Source: Candidatus Roizmanbacteria bacterium CG_4_10_14_0_2_um_filter_36_35
GTDB taxonomy: Bacteria > Patescibacteriota > Microgenomatia > UBA1406 > GWC2-37-13
Reading direction: 5' to 3'
Assembly (NCBI GenBank): GCA_002792355.1
Contig: PFOE01000090.1
Coordinates: forward strand, 1 to 10,217
Length of the DNA stretch: 10,217 bases
This document shows, one piece after another, positions 1 through 6,818 of the stretch. Positions within the stretch are counted from its first letter, which is position 1; the number at the start of each line of letters is the position of its first letter. The translations under genes and the position numbers were made by a program. Below the pieces are notes generated by a model. The model did not search any database, was not told the DNA's origin, and saw only the letters and a list, made by a program, of their open reading frames with translations.

Positions 1-2085
1 GTTTTTAACTTCAATATCATTAGCTAACTTACCGTTAGCTTTGGAAATTTTCAATTTTTTATAAAAAGGGGAGATGTCTTTTGGTTCGGTTCCTTCAATA
101 AAATACTCTGATCGTGTCGGATAGCTGTCTTTTGGCAAACCGCCAAGATAAGCATCAACTGTCAAAGCTTTTACCTTATCCGGCTTTTCCATAATTCCGT
201 CTTCGTGATTTTTCAATAGCTCTCTCATCAACCGGTAAAAAATCGGTGAGGCGCCGGTGGCACCGGAAGCGATTTTCGGATTCATCGGACTATTATCGTT
301 GTTTCCTACCCAAACTCCAACCGTAATCGATTTGGTGTAACCAACCGCCCAGTTATCTCGTTTATCATCGCTGGTGCCGGTCTTAACAGCAACGGTTTTC
401 CCAGGAATATTCAGATAAGAGCTGGGTCCAAAAACGTCAAGTCGAGCATTATTGTCTGACAATATGTGAGAGATTAAAAATGCTACTTCTGGCGTCAATA
501 CCAGTTTTTCTTTCACTCTAACCTGTTTATAAATTTTTTTTCCTTTGAAATCACTAATTTCTGAAATGGCGTTTGTATCTATCTTTTTTCCGGCCGCGGC
601 AAAGACGGAAAAAGCCGAAGTCAGATTGAGAAGAGTGGTCTCGCCGCCACCTAAGGTAATCGATAATCCAAAACGCCTTAAGTTTTCTTCAGTAGGAGTA
701 AATTGAGTAAGACCCATGTCTGAAGCTTTTTGCAAAAAATCTCGAATTCCAATCATTGCCAGCATTTTTACAGCAGGAATATTTTCCGAATTCCCCAAAG
801 TGAATCTAAGTTGCATCGGCCCTCTGAATTTACCGTCGTAGTTAACCGGTGTATAGGATTTATCACCAGATTGACCCGAACTAAATTCTGTCTTGACATC
901 TATTAAAACAGTTGACGGAGTATAGCTCTTTTCAAAAGCAGTAGCATATGTAATCGGTTTTACGGCGCTCCCCGGTTGACGAAGACCCAAAGCCGCGTTA
1001 AAGTTTCCAAATTTTTCATCATTATAATCATAACTCCCTACCATTGCCAATATATCACCTGTCTTAGAATCCAAAACTACGACTGCACCATTAGTAACAT
1101 TAAGTCCTTTTAACTTTCCTATTTCTTCAGTAACAATTTTTTCCGTAGTTTTTTGCATCTCCAAATCAAGAGTGGTTTTTATCTTTATACCCTGATCAAT
1201 TAACTTTTCACCGTATTCTTTTTCTATCTGATCTTTAGTATAAAAAACAAAGTGCGGAGCGGAAATTGTAAGGCGCGGTGATGTAAATTTAATTTTTTCC
1301 AGGTCGGCTAAGTTCTTTTTTTCTTGGTCGCGGGTAATATAACCATCTTCTCTCATTCGACGAAGAACATCTTTGGTGCGTAATCGCCAAGAATCATTTT
1401 TGCCGATAAATGGCGAATAATAACTAGGGGATTGTGGTAAACCGGCGAGAATAGCCGACTCGACCAAATTGAGATCTTTTACTTCCTTACCGAAATAGCC
1501 TTTTGCAGCCGTACCGACCCCCCAGAAAGCACCACCATAAGGAGATTCGTTAAGATACATCAAAAGAATTTCGTCCTTTTTGTAGCGGCGTTCAACCTCG
1601 AAAGCAAGAATCATCTCCTGGACTTTTCTCGAAACCGTCCGTCTTGAAGTCAAAAGGGCGTTCTTAATGAGTTGTTGAGTGATAGTCGAACCTGATTGAA
1701 GACCTCGTCCCAATAAAATATTGATCGCTGCTCTTATTATTCCGAATTGGGAAATACCGGCATGTTTATAAAAATTTTTGTCTTCAATGGCAATGGTTGC
1801 TTGTTTTAAATAATCTGGTATTTCTACAAAAGTAACCGGTACTCTATTTTTATCTTTATACATATCGTAAAGGACTTTCCCATTCTTATCTAGAAAAACC
1901 GTCGAGTAACCGGTGACTTGAGAAAGCTTGGAAGGAGATGGCAGATCTTTAGCATACCAGGCAAAAAGAATAAAAGAAAAGATAAAACCGATGACAACGG
2001 CAACTGTGGCAAAAATTAATCCATAGGCAAGAAGTCGCTGCTTAAAATATTGCTGACGAAAACGGAGTCGGCGAGACAAATACAT
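1..2085 (-). CDS. Class A penicillin-binding protein (PBP1A-like), C-terminus cut by window edge
   Basis: Bifunctional peptidoglycan synthase: glycosyltransferase (GT51) plus transpeptidase, anchored in the cytoplasmic membrane with its domains outside. The 695 codons in the window read without a break. A basic N-terminus precedes a membrane span at about residues 22-44. GT51 motifs follow in order: EDKNFYKHAG (101-110, Glu101 the expected catalytic base), SGSTITQQ (131-138), RKVQE (153-157), and DEILLMYLN with downstream GG (171-185). Transpeptidase motifs are SAVK (Ser373 nucleophile, Lys376), SEN (433-435) and KTGT (568-571). The ATG at 2085 is the only start supported: an in-frame TAG lies at 2119-2121 with no ATG between. 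No Shine-Dalgarno site is present, and an extended -10 lies 7 nt upstream. It is divergent from the micro-protein/recG pair. The stop lies outside the window, so total length is unknown. The family is certain; the exact paralogue name (mrcA, ponA) is not. Confidence 0.96.
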   Translation of the reverse strand, partial: MYLSRRLRFRQQYFKQRLLAYGLIFATVAVVIGFIFSFILFAWYAKDLPSPSKLSQVTGYSTVFLDKNGKVLYDMYKDKNRVPVTFVEIPDYLKQATIAIEDKNFYKHAGISQFGIIRAAINILLGRGLQSGSTITQQLIKNALLTSRRTVSRKVQEMILAFEVERRYKKDEILLMYLNESPYGGAFWGVGTAAKGYFGKEVKDLNLVESAILAGLPQSPSYYSPFIGKNDSWRLRTKDVLRRMREDGYITRDQEKKNLADLEKIKFTSPRLTISAPHFVFYTKDQIEKEYGEKLIDQGIKIKTTLDLEMQKTTEKIVTEEIGKLKGLNVTNGAVVVLDSKTGDILAMVGSYDYNDEKFGNFNAALGLRQPGSAVKPITYATAFEKSYTPSTVLIDVKTEFSSGQSGDKSYTPVNYDGKFRGPMQLRFTLGNSENIPAVKMLAMIGIRDFLQKASDMGLTQFTPTEENLRRFGLSITLGGGETTLLNLTSAFSVFAAAGKKIDTNAISEISDFKGKKIYKQVRVKEKLVLTPEVAFLISHILSDNNARLDVFGPSSYLNIPGKTVAVKTGTSDDKRDNWAVGYTKSITVGVWVGNNDNSPMNPKIASGATGASPIFYRLMRELLKNHEDGIMEKPDKVKALTVDAYLGGLPKDSYPTRSEYFIEGTEPKDISPFYKKLKISKANGKLANDIEVKN

Positions 2086-2092
2086 AAAAACT

Positions 2093-2101
2093 AGTATAGC
2101 A
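2093..2101 (-). promoter_or_regulatory. Extended -10 promoter of the PBP gene
   Basis: Read on the minus strand this is TGC-TATACT, an extended -10 with five of six consensus bases. It ends 7 nt before the ATG at 2085, so transcription would begin at or next to the start codon and give a leaderless mRNA. No convincing -35 was found, as expected for an extended -10. It lies 21 bp from the opposing TATAAT box, so the two promoters occupy the same 46-bp spacer. Confidence 0.6.
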
Positions 2102-2119
2102 AAATTGGTTATTTTTTCC

Positions 2120-2125
2120 TATAAT
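2120..2125 (+). promoter_or_regulatory. Consensus -10 box for the micro-protein/recG unit
   Basis: A perfect TATAAT ends 6 nt before the ATG at 2132, which predicts a leaderless transcript starting at or near that ATG. The best -35 at 17-bp spacing (2097-2102, TAGCAA) matches only three of six consensus bases. No Shine-Dalgarno sequence exists between this box and the ATG. Confidence 0.65.
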
Positions 2126-2131
2126 AGATCT

Positions 2132-2242
2132 ATGAAAATTCTGGGAAAAAAGATAAAAAGAGATAGCGTGTGGAAGGTAATTATCGTTGTTTCTTCCGTG
2201 CTTTTGATTTTATCATCATTAGCGCCATTGTTTATAAGATGA
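2132..2242 (+). CDS. 36-residue single-span membrane micro-protein upstream of recG
   Basis: I do not recognise this protein. It has a strongly basic N-terminus (MKILGKKIKR, residues 1-10) and then a hydrophobic segment of about 20 residues (16-35, rich in V, I, L and S) ending in Arg36. It looks like one membrane helix, probably with its N-terminus in the cytoplasm. Three things support it as a gene: a perfect TATAAT 6 nt upstream of its ATG, a complete frame to a TGA stop, and a stop that overlaps the recG ATG in the sequence ATGA (2239-2242), typical of translational coupling. It may act as a protein, or as a leader whose translation loads ribosomes onto recG, which has no Shine-Dalgarno site of its own. 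Function is unknown. Confidence 0.6.
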   Translation: MKILGKKIKRDSVWKVIIVVSSVLLILSSLAPLFIR

Positions 2243-4413
2243 ATTTAAATATTCTCATTGATAATCTTCCTAAAACCAGTTTTATTACTATTCGAAAATT
2301 TAAATCTTTAAACATTAATACCTACTTCGATCTTCTTAATTACTTTCCTTTCCGTTATGAAAACTATTCTTTAATATCTCCTATCAATAAACTTCAACCT
2401 GGTGAAACAACAACTGTAATCGGAACAATCAGTGACGTGAAATATCAAGTGACGCGAACTGGCTTAAGAATCCAGGTCTTTAAACTTGAAGACGGGACAG
2501 GAGAAGTCGAACTTGGATTCTATAATCAACCATACATTCTAAGATTGATAAAAAAAGACATGACTTTGAGTGTTTCAGGAACTGTGGAAAAATATGGAAA
2601 AAAGCTGGTGATAAAACCAAAAGAATATGAAATCGGCGGTAAAAAAATTCATACCGGAAGAATTGTTCCAATTTATTCGGAAAAAAGGGGATTATCCTCA
2701 AAAACAATAAGAGAGAAGATATTCTACGTGTTGCAAAATGTCATGGTTCGTCAAGCTCACCATGACACCTTTGTCACCCTGAGCTTGACGAAGGGTGACG
2801 AAATCTTACCTAACGAAATCATTTCTTTTAATAATTTAATTGACGAACAAAAAGCCTATCAACAAATCCATTTTCCCGATTCAAAAGAAGCGGCCCAAAA
2901 AGCCAAAGATCGACTGGCATTCGACGAACTATTCATGATTCAATTGTCATCATATTTGGTTAAAAATGAATGGAAAAAAGAAAAGGTAGGATATAAATTC
3001 ACGATTGGGAATAGGCATGCCAATTCCCTACAACAATTCATCAATAATCTTCCTTTTAAATTAACCTATGCCCAAAAGCGCGTCTGGAATGAAATAAGGT
3101 CAGACCTTTTAAAAACTGTTCCTATGAACAGGTTTTTACAGGGTGAGGTTGGTTCGGGAAAAACTGTTGTCGCCGCTTTAGCTTGTTATTTAGCTTACTT
3201 AAACGGCTTTCAATCTCTTCTGATGGCGCCAACTGAAATACTGGCTCAACAACATTTTAAAACAATTACTGATTTGTTTAAGATCCCTCGACTCGCGGAG
3301 TTTACCCTGAGTGAAATCGAAGGGCTCGCTCGGGATGACAGGGGTGGGAATTTAAAAATTGCCTTAATTACTGGTTCTCAAAAAAAATTTAATTTCCAAT
3401 CTCCATCTTCTAAACCAGTCTTCAATCACCAACAACTATTCTCTAATTTCGATATTGTCATTGGGACTCATTCTTTAATCAGTAAAAAGTTTAAAATGGA
3501 CAAGGTTGGCTTAGTTATTGTTGACGAACAACATAGATTCGGCGTTAGCCAAAGAGCGGCTTTAAAAGAAAAAGGCTTTAATCCCCACCTCTTGACTATG
3601 ACCGCTACTCCGATTCCGCGAACCGTCGCTCTAACTTTATACGGCGAACTTGACATATCTGTAATTGACGAAATGCCGGTTGGTCGATTGCCAGTTAAAA
3701 CTTACTTTGTGAATAAAGCAAAAAGATCATCCTGTTACCAATGGATTAAGTCTCAAATCTCAAATTTTCAATCTCAAATTTTCATCGTCTGTCCTTTGAT
3801 TGAAGAGTCGGAAATCGAAACCATGAAATCTTTAAAAGCGGCTAAAAAAGAATTCATAAACCTAAAGAATATTTTCTCTGATTTTAAGTTAGGACTTCTC
3901 CATGGCAAAATGAAAGCAAAAGAAAAAGAGGAAATAATGACCGCCTTCAAAAATAAACATCTTGATATTTTGGTGACAACTCCTGTTGTTGAAGTCGGAG
4001 TCGATATTCCAAATGCGACAATTATGTTAATAGAAGGGTCAGAACGATTTGGCCTAGCTCAACTCCACCAACTCCGGGGTAGGGTAGGAAGAAGCGATAA
4101 ACAGTCTTACTGTTTTTTGTTTAGCGAGAAAGAGGATTTAGGAATATTGAAAAAGTTAGATTTTTTTACTAAGACAAATGACGGTAATAAATTAGCTGAA
4201 GAAGATCTAAAAATAAGGGGGCCGGGTGATATTTATGGAATTAAACAACACGGATATTTAGGTTTAAAAATAGCATCTCTCTCTGATTATAAGTTGATTG
4301 AAAAAACGAAAAAAGCGGTTGAATATTTTATCAGTCATTACAAAGTAGAGAACTATCCTATTTTATTGGAAAGGATAGATAAAGAAAGAAGTGGGAAAAT
4401 CGCAAAAGATTAA
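2239..4413 (+). CDS. recG: ATP-dependent DNA helicase RecG, with two in-frame palindromic insertions
   Basis: RecG is a superfamily 2 double-strand DNA translocase that regresses stalled forks and processes branched recombination intermediates. The 724-residue protein shows the N-terminal FPFRYENY motif (36-43), an OB-fold wedge (about 57-135), Walker A GEVGSGKT (302-309), the DEQH box (429-432), TATPIPRT (455-462), HGKM (555-558), and RGRVGRS (613-619) followed by the RecG C-terminal region. The ATG at 2239 is preferred over an in-frame GTG at 2170 because it gives the usual RecG start, and the 23 extra residues overlap the micro-protein in another frame. Residues 168-187 and about 349-370 are encoded by palindromic repeats. 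Without them the protein would be about 682 residues, close to the usual length. All helicase motifs are intact, so the enzyme is probably active. No Shine-Dalgarno site is visible; translation is probably coupled to the upstream ORF. Confidence 0.97.
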   Translation: MNLNILIDNLPKTSFITIRKFKSLNINTYFDLLNYFPFRYENYSLISPINKLQPGETTTVIGTISDVKYQVTRTGLRIQVFKLEDGTGEVELGFYNQPYILRLIKKDMTLSVSGTVEKYGKKLVIKPKEYEIGGKKIHTGRIVPIYSEKRGLSSKTIREKIFYVLQNVMVRQAHHDTFVTLSLTKGDEILPNEIISFNNLIDEQKAYQQIHFPDSKEAAQKAKDRLAFDELFMIQLSSYLVKNEWKKEKVGYKFTIGNRHANSLQQFINNLPFKLTYAQKRVWNEIRSDLLKTVPMNRFLQGEVGSGKTVVAALACYLAYLNGFQSLLMAPTEILAQQHFKTITDLFKIPRLAEFTLSEIEGLARDDRGGNLKIALITGSQKKFNFQSPSSKPVFNHQQLFSNFDIVIGTHSLISKKFKMDKVGLVIVDEQHRFGVSQRAALKEKGFNPHLLTMTATPIPRTVALTLYGELDISVIDEMPVGRLPVKTYFVNKAKRSSCYQWIKSQISNFQSQIFIVCPLIEESEIETMKSLKAAKKEFINLKNIFSDFKLGLLHGKMKAKEKEEIMTAFKNKHLDILVTTPVVEVGVDIPNATIMLIEGSERFGLAQLHQLRGRVGRSDKQSYCFLFSEKEDLGILKKLDFFTKTNDGNKLAEEDLKIRGPGDIYGIKQHGYLGLKIASLSDYKLIEKTKKAVEYFISHYKVENYPILLERIDKERSGKIAKD
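2740..2799 (+). repeat. 60-bp paired-hairpin palindromic element inside recG, in frame
   Basis: Two 27-nt stem-loops are separated by the 6 nt ACCTTT. Hairpin 1 has arms GTCATGG and CCATGAC around the loop TTCGTCAAGCTCA. Hairpin 2 has arms GTCACCC and GGGTGAC around the loop TGAGCTTGACGAA. The loops are exact reverse complements, so the two units are inverted copies. They differ at six positions, which form three compensated base pairs in the stems. The element is exactly 20 codons and adds residues 168-187 (beginning VMVRQAHHD). Sequence on each side (FYVLQN, then EILPNEI) joins into a normal RecG linker. It is more GC-rich than its surroundings. The arrangement resembles REP/BIME pairs and the Rickettsia palindromic elements that insert into genes; membership of a named family is not shown. 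Confidence 0.85.
3283..3348 (+). repeat. Second, degenerate palindromic insertion in recG, in frame
   Basis: About 66 bp (22 codons, residues 349-370, IPRLAEFTLSEIEGLARDD then RGG) interrupt the usual RecG sequence between the helix after APTEILA and the strand NLKIALITGS. The outer ends are ATCCC (3283-3287) and GGGAT (3332-3336). An inner hairpin has CCCT (3305-3308) and AGGG (3321-3324). The segments CCCTCGA and TCGAAGGG are near reverse complements. The stretch is visibly more GC-rich than the flanks. Exact borders are inferred from the family alignment I know, not from target-site duplications. It seems related in style to the element at 2740-2799 but more decayed. Confidence 0.6.
3751..3785 (+). 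repeat. Short 14-bp tandem repeat within recG
   Basis: TCTCAAATTTTCA plus one base occurs at 3758-3771 and again at 3772-3785 (13 of 14 identical), preceded by a partial copy TCTCAAA at 3751-3757. It encodes the stretch KSQISNFQSQIF, in the place where RecG proteins usually have a charged turn before the conserved V-C-P-L-I-E-E-S segment. The repeat keeps the frame and total length close to normal, so it looks like a local slippage or replacement event. Confidence 0.5.
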
Positions 4414-5616
4414 TTATTTAAATGAGTTTGTTAGATTGTATATAGGTGTAATCACAGATAAGACCAAAAATCCTACTCCGAATCCCAAAACTACTAAAAT
4501 CACCGGTTCGATCAAAGTAGTCATTGTTTTTATAGAAATCTCCGATTCCATTTCAAAATATTTTGATAATCGGAGCAGTGTATCATTAAGGTTGCCTGTC
4601 TGTTCACCAACCAAACTCATCTGTACTAATATTGGCGGAAAAATTCCTTCTTGGTCTAACGATGTTCCTAGCGATTGACCTTTTTCTATTTGGCGACTAA
4701 CGTTGGCAAAAGCCTTTTGATAAATCAAGTTTTCAGTTGTTTCAACGACGATTGACAAAGCTTCAAGAATAGAAACGCCGGCGCCGATCAATATTGATAA
4801 GGTTCTTGTCGAGTCAACTAGTGCAGATATGGAAATGATTCGACCAATAACGGGAAGTTTAAGAGTTAACTGATCGAATTTATATTTGCCGGCTTTTGTC
4901 TTAAGATATTTTTTTATAAAATAAACGAGGGCAAAAACGCCGATAAAAATTAACGGCCAAAAACGGACAGAAAAAGAAGAAATCGCAATTAAAATTTGGG
5001 TAGTAATAGGTAACTGAACATTAAAATCCTTATAAAGATTTAACAGTTTAGGCATGACAAAAGTGATCATAATAAACATAACCACAAACATACCGACTAA
5101 GATTACGGCTGGATAGATAAGCGCACCTTTTAATTTACTTTTAAACTCTCTTTCTTTTTCAAGGTTGTCTGCTAATCGAAGTAGAATTTCACCCAACTTA
5201 CCCGACGCCTCACCTGATTTAACTAAAGCAATATAAAGTCCGGAAAAATTAGACGGATATTTTCTTAAAGCTGAAGAAAACGAACCACCGGCTTTAATGG
5301 TAGCATCTATATCATCAACCATCTTTCTTAATCCTGGTTTAACCAACTGCTTTTTTAAGATTTCTAAGGCATTAATTATTGTTAGTCCTGCGTTTAGCAT
5401 TATGGCAATCTGACGGGTAAAATCAACAATATCATTAAAGGAAATTTTGCTTGAAATAAAACTAAACAGGCTGTCTTCTTTTTCTTTTACCAGAGTGACG
5501 GAAATAGGAAAGTAGCCGTTTTGTTGCAAATAACCTATAACAGAGGTTACTGATGCCGCCTCTATCTGTCGTTTAACTGTTTTATTACCTTTAAGGGCCT
5601 TATATTTGAAGTACAC
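4414..5616 (-). CDS. pilC: Type IV pilus inner-membrane platform protein PilC
   Basis: PilC (GspF family) is the polytopic platform on which the PilB and PilT motors act. The 400-residue length is typical. The start MYFKYKALKG is the usual N-terminal pattern of the family, here with a GTG initiation codon at 5616. Two T2SSF repeats are visible: the first has DFTRQIAIMLNAG (65-77) and GEASGKLGEIL (135-145), the second VDSTRTLSILIGAG (267-280) and GEQTGNLNDTLLRL (337-350). Membrane segments lie at about 165-187, 216-235 and 369-393, the usual three. It is the last gene of the pilB-pilT-pilC block, 136 bp after pilT. Its stop abuts the recG stop with no intervening base. No Shine-Dalgarno site or good promoter is seen before it, so it probably depends on readthrough from pilT. 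Confidence 0.95.
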   Translation of the reverse strand: MYFKYKALKGNKTVKRQIEAASVTSVIGYLQQNGYFPISVTLVKEKEDSLFSFISSKISFNDIVDFTRQIAIMLNAGLTIINALEILKKQLVKPGLRKMVDDIDATIKAGGSFSSALRKYPSNFSGLYIALVKSGEASGKLGEILLRLADNLEKEREFKSKLKGALIYPAVILVGMFVVMFIMITFVMPKLLNLYKDFNVQLPITTQILIAISSFSVRFWPLIFIGVFALVYFIKKYLKTKAGKYKFDQLTLKLPVIGRIISISALVDSTRTLSILIGAGVSILEALSIVVETTENLIYQKAFANVSRQIEKGQSLGTSLDQEGIFPPILVQMSLVGEQTGNLNDTLLRLSKYFEMESEISIKTMTTLIEPVILVVLGFGVGFLVLSVITPIYNLTNSFK

Positions 5617-5629
5617 TTTTGAAATGTTT

Positions 5630-5729
5630 AAATAAACAAATAATTAAATAGGCAAATAAATGTATAAATAAAGAAAATAAATTAAATAATTAAATTTATT
5701 TATTCATTTAATCATTCATTTGTTTATTT
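5630..5729. repeat. AT-rich inverted-repeat spacer between pilT and pilC
   Basis: The 136-bp gap between pilT and pilC is almost entirely A/T. Its ends are a perfect 12-bp inverted repeat, AAATAAACAAAT at 5630-5641 and ATTTGTTTATTT at 5718-5729. Between them the left part is built from AAATAA-like units and the right part from their complements (ATTTATTTATTC, CATTTAATCATTCATTTG). AAATAATTAAAT occurs twice as a direct repeat (5638-5649, 5684-5695). The whole could fold into a long weak hairpin in the pilT-pilC transcript. No G/C-rich stem with a U-run is present, so it is not a classical terminator. No ORF or RNA gene is seen in it. Confidence 0.65.
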
Positions 5730-5752
5730 GTCGGATTTGATTATTTTGACAT

Positions 5753-6817
5753 TTATATTTTGTCTATCTTAATGAATTTCTCCAGTTCCTTCGGTCTTAT
5801 GGCGTATGAAAATGCTGTTTCTTTGGAAATCAATCCAGCCTTATAAAGAGAAAGTAAACTTTTTTCAAATAGCAGTAGACCTTCGCCCTCGCTGGTTTCA
5901 AGAATATTATTAATCAAATAAGTCTTTCCCTCTCTTATTGTGTTTGAGACGGCTGAATTACTGATAAGAATTTCTACCGCTGGAATTCTTTCTACGCTAT
6001 TTTGCTTGGGAAGAAGCCTTTGAGTGATAATCATTTTCAAAACCGTTGCCAGCTGGTTTTTTACCTGATTCTGTTGATAAGGAAGAAAAATATCAATAAT
6101 TCTATCGATGGATTCTGGGGTTGAGTTGGTATGTAAAGTCGAAAAAACCAAGTGACCGGTCTCGGCCGCTGTCAACGCCATAGAAATCGTGTCAAAGTCT
6201 CTCATTTCGCCAACTAAAATAACATCAGGATCTTCTCTTAAAGCCGATTTTAATGAAACGGCCAACGAGTGAGTGTCATGGTGTAACTCACGTTGAGAAA
6301 TGATTGATTTGGAAGGTGGGTAAACATACTCAATCGGGTCTTCCACGGTAATAATATGCTTTGAATGCTTATAATTAATTTCATTAATAATAGAGGCTAG
6401 AGTTGTTGATTTCCCTTCACCGGTCGGCCCGGTTAAAAGAACCAAACCCTGGCGGAAATCAACGCATTGACGTAATATGGCCGGTAAACCCAGTTCTTCA
6501 AGACTGAGAATCTTGGCTGGAATTAACCTAAAGCTTCCGCAAATATTTCCTTGGGCAAAGTAAAGATTGACACGAAAACGAATATTATTGTAGTGTAATG
6601 CTAGGTCTAGTTCTCGATTGGCTAAAAAAATCTCTTTTTGTTCTTCATTTAAAGCCGCTATCAGCATTGTTTCTGACTGTTCCGGACTAATTTTTGACAA
6701 AGTCGTCAACTGATATAATTCTCCACTGACTCTTATTGTCGGAAAATAATTCGGAATGATGTGTAAATCTGAAGCCCCTTTATCTATAACTATTTGTAAT
6801 AGACTATTTAGATCCAT
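5753..6817 (-). CDS. pilT: Type IV pilus retraction ATPase PilT
   Basis: Cytoplasmic hexameric ATPase that powers pilus retraction. The 354-residue reading uses the ATG at 6817, one base after the pilB stop; it gives the classic start MDLNSLLQIVIDKGASDLHI. A longer reading would need a TTG at 6832 inside pilB. Motifs are Walker A GPTGEGKS (130-137, Lys136), the Asp box EDPIEY (159-164), Walker B VILVGEMRD (199-207, Glu204), and the His box TGHLVFSTLHTN (220-231). SNTIREGK (291-298) corresponds to the PilT-specific AIRNLIRE element needed for retraction and separates it from PilB. One oddity is Glu in place of the usual Ser in the P-loop (GEGKS). Tight spacing to pilB indicates cotranscription and probably coupled translation. 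Confidence 0.96.
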   Translation of the reverse strand: MDLNSLLQIVIDKGASDLHIIPNYFPTIRVSGELYQLTTLSKISPEQSETMLIAALNEEQKEIFLANRELDLALHYNNIRFRVNLYFAQGNICGSFRLIPAKILSLEELGLPAILRQCVDFRQGLVLLTGPTGEGKSTTLASIINEINYKHSKHIITVEDPIEYVYPPSKSIISQRELHHDTHSLAVSLKSALREDPDVILVGEMRDFDTISMALTAAETGHLVFSTLHTNSTPESIDRIIDIFLPYQQNQVKNQLATVLKMIITQRLLPKQNSVERIPAVEILISNSAVSNTIREGKTYLINNILETSEGEGLLLFEKSLLSLYKAGLISKETAFSYAIRPKELEKFIKIDKI

Positions 6818-6818
6818 A

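Noticed and set aside
2170..2238. Longer recG reading beginning at an in-frame GTG, adding 23 residues
   Set aside because: The added residues do not look like a RecG N-terminus, overlap the micro-protein in another frame, and the ATG at 2239 forms a clean ATGA overlap.
2480..2707. 75-codon minus-strand frame in recG
   Set aside because: It is antisense to the wedge domain of recG, where the plus-strand protein is clearly conserved.
2736..2804. AAAT on both sides of the recG palindrome as a target-site duplication
   Set aside because: Four A/T bases, offset by one on the right side, are expected by chance in this AT-rich sequence.
3468..3656. 62-codon minus-strand frame in recG
   Set aside because: It is antisense to the DEQH and TATPIPRT helicase motifs of recG.
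4391..4678. 95-codon plus-strand frame covering the end of pilC
   Set aside because: It lies almost wholly antisense to the conserved second T2SSF domain of pilC, with no promoter or recognisable protein.
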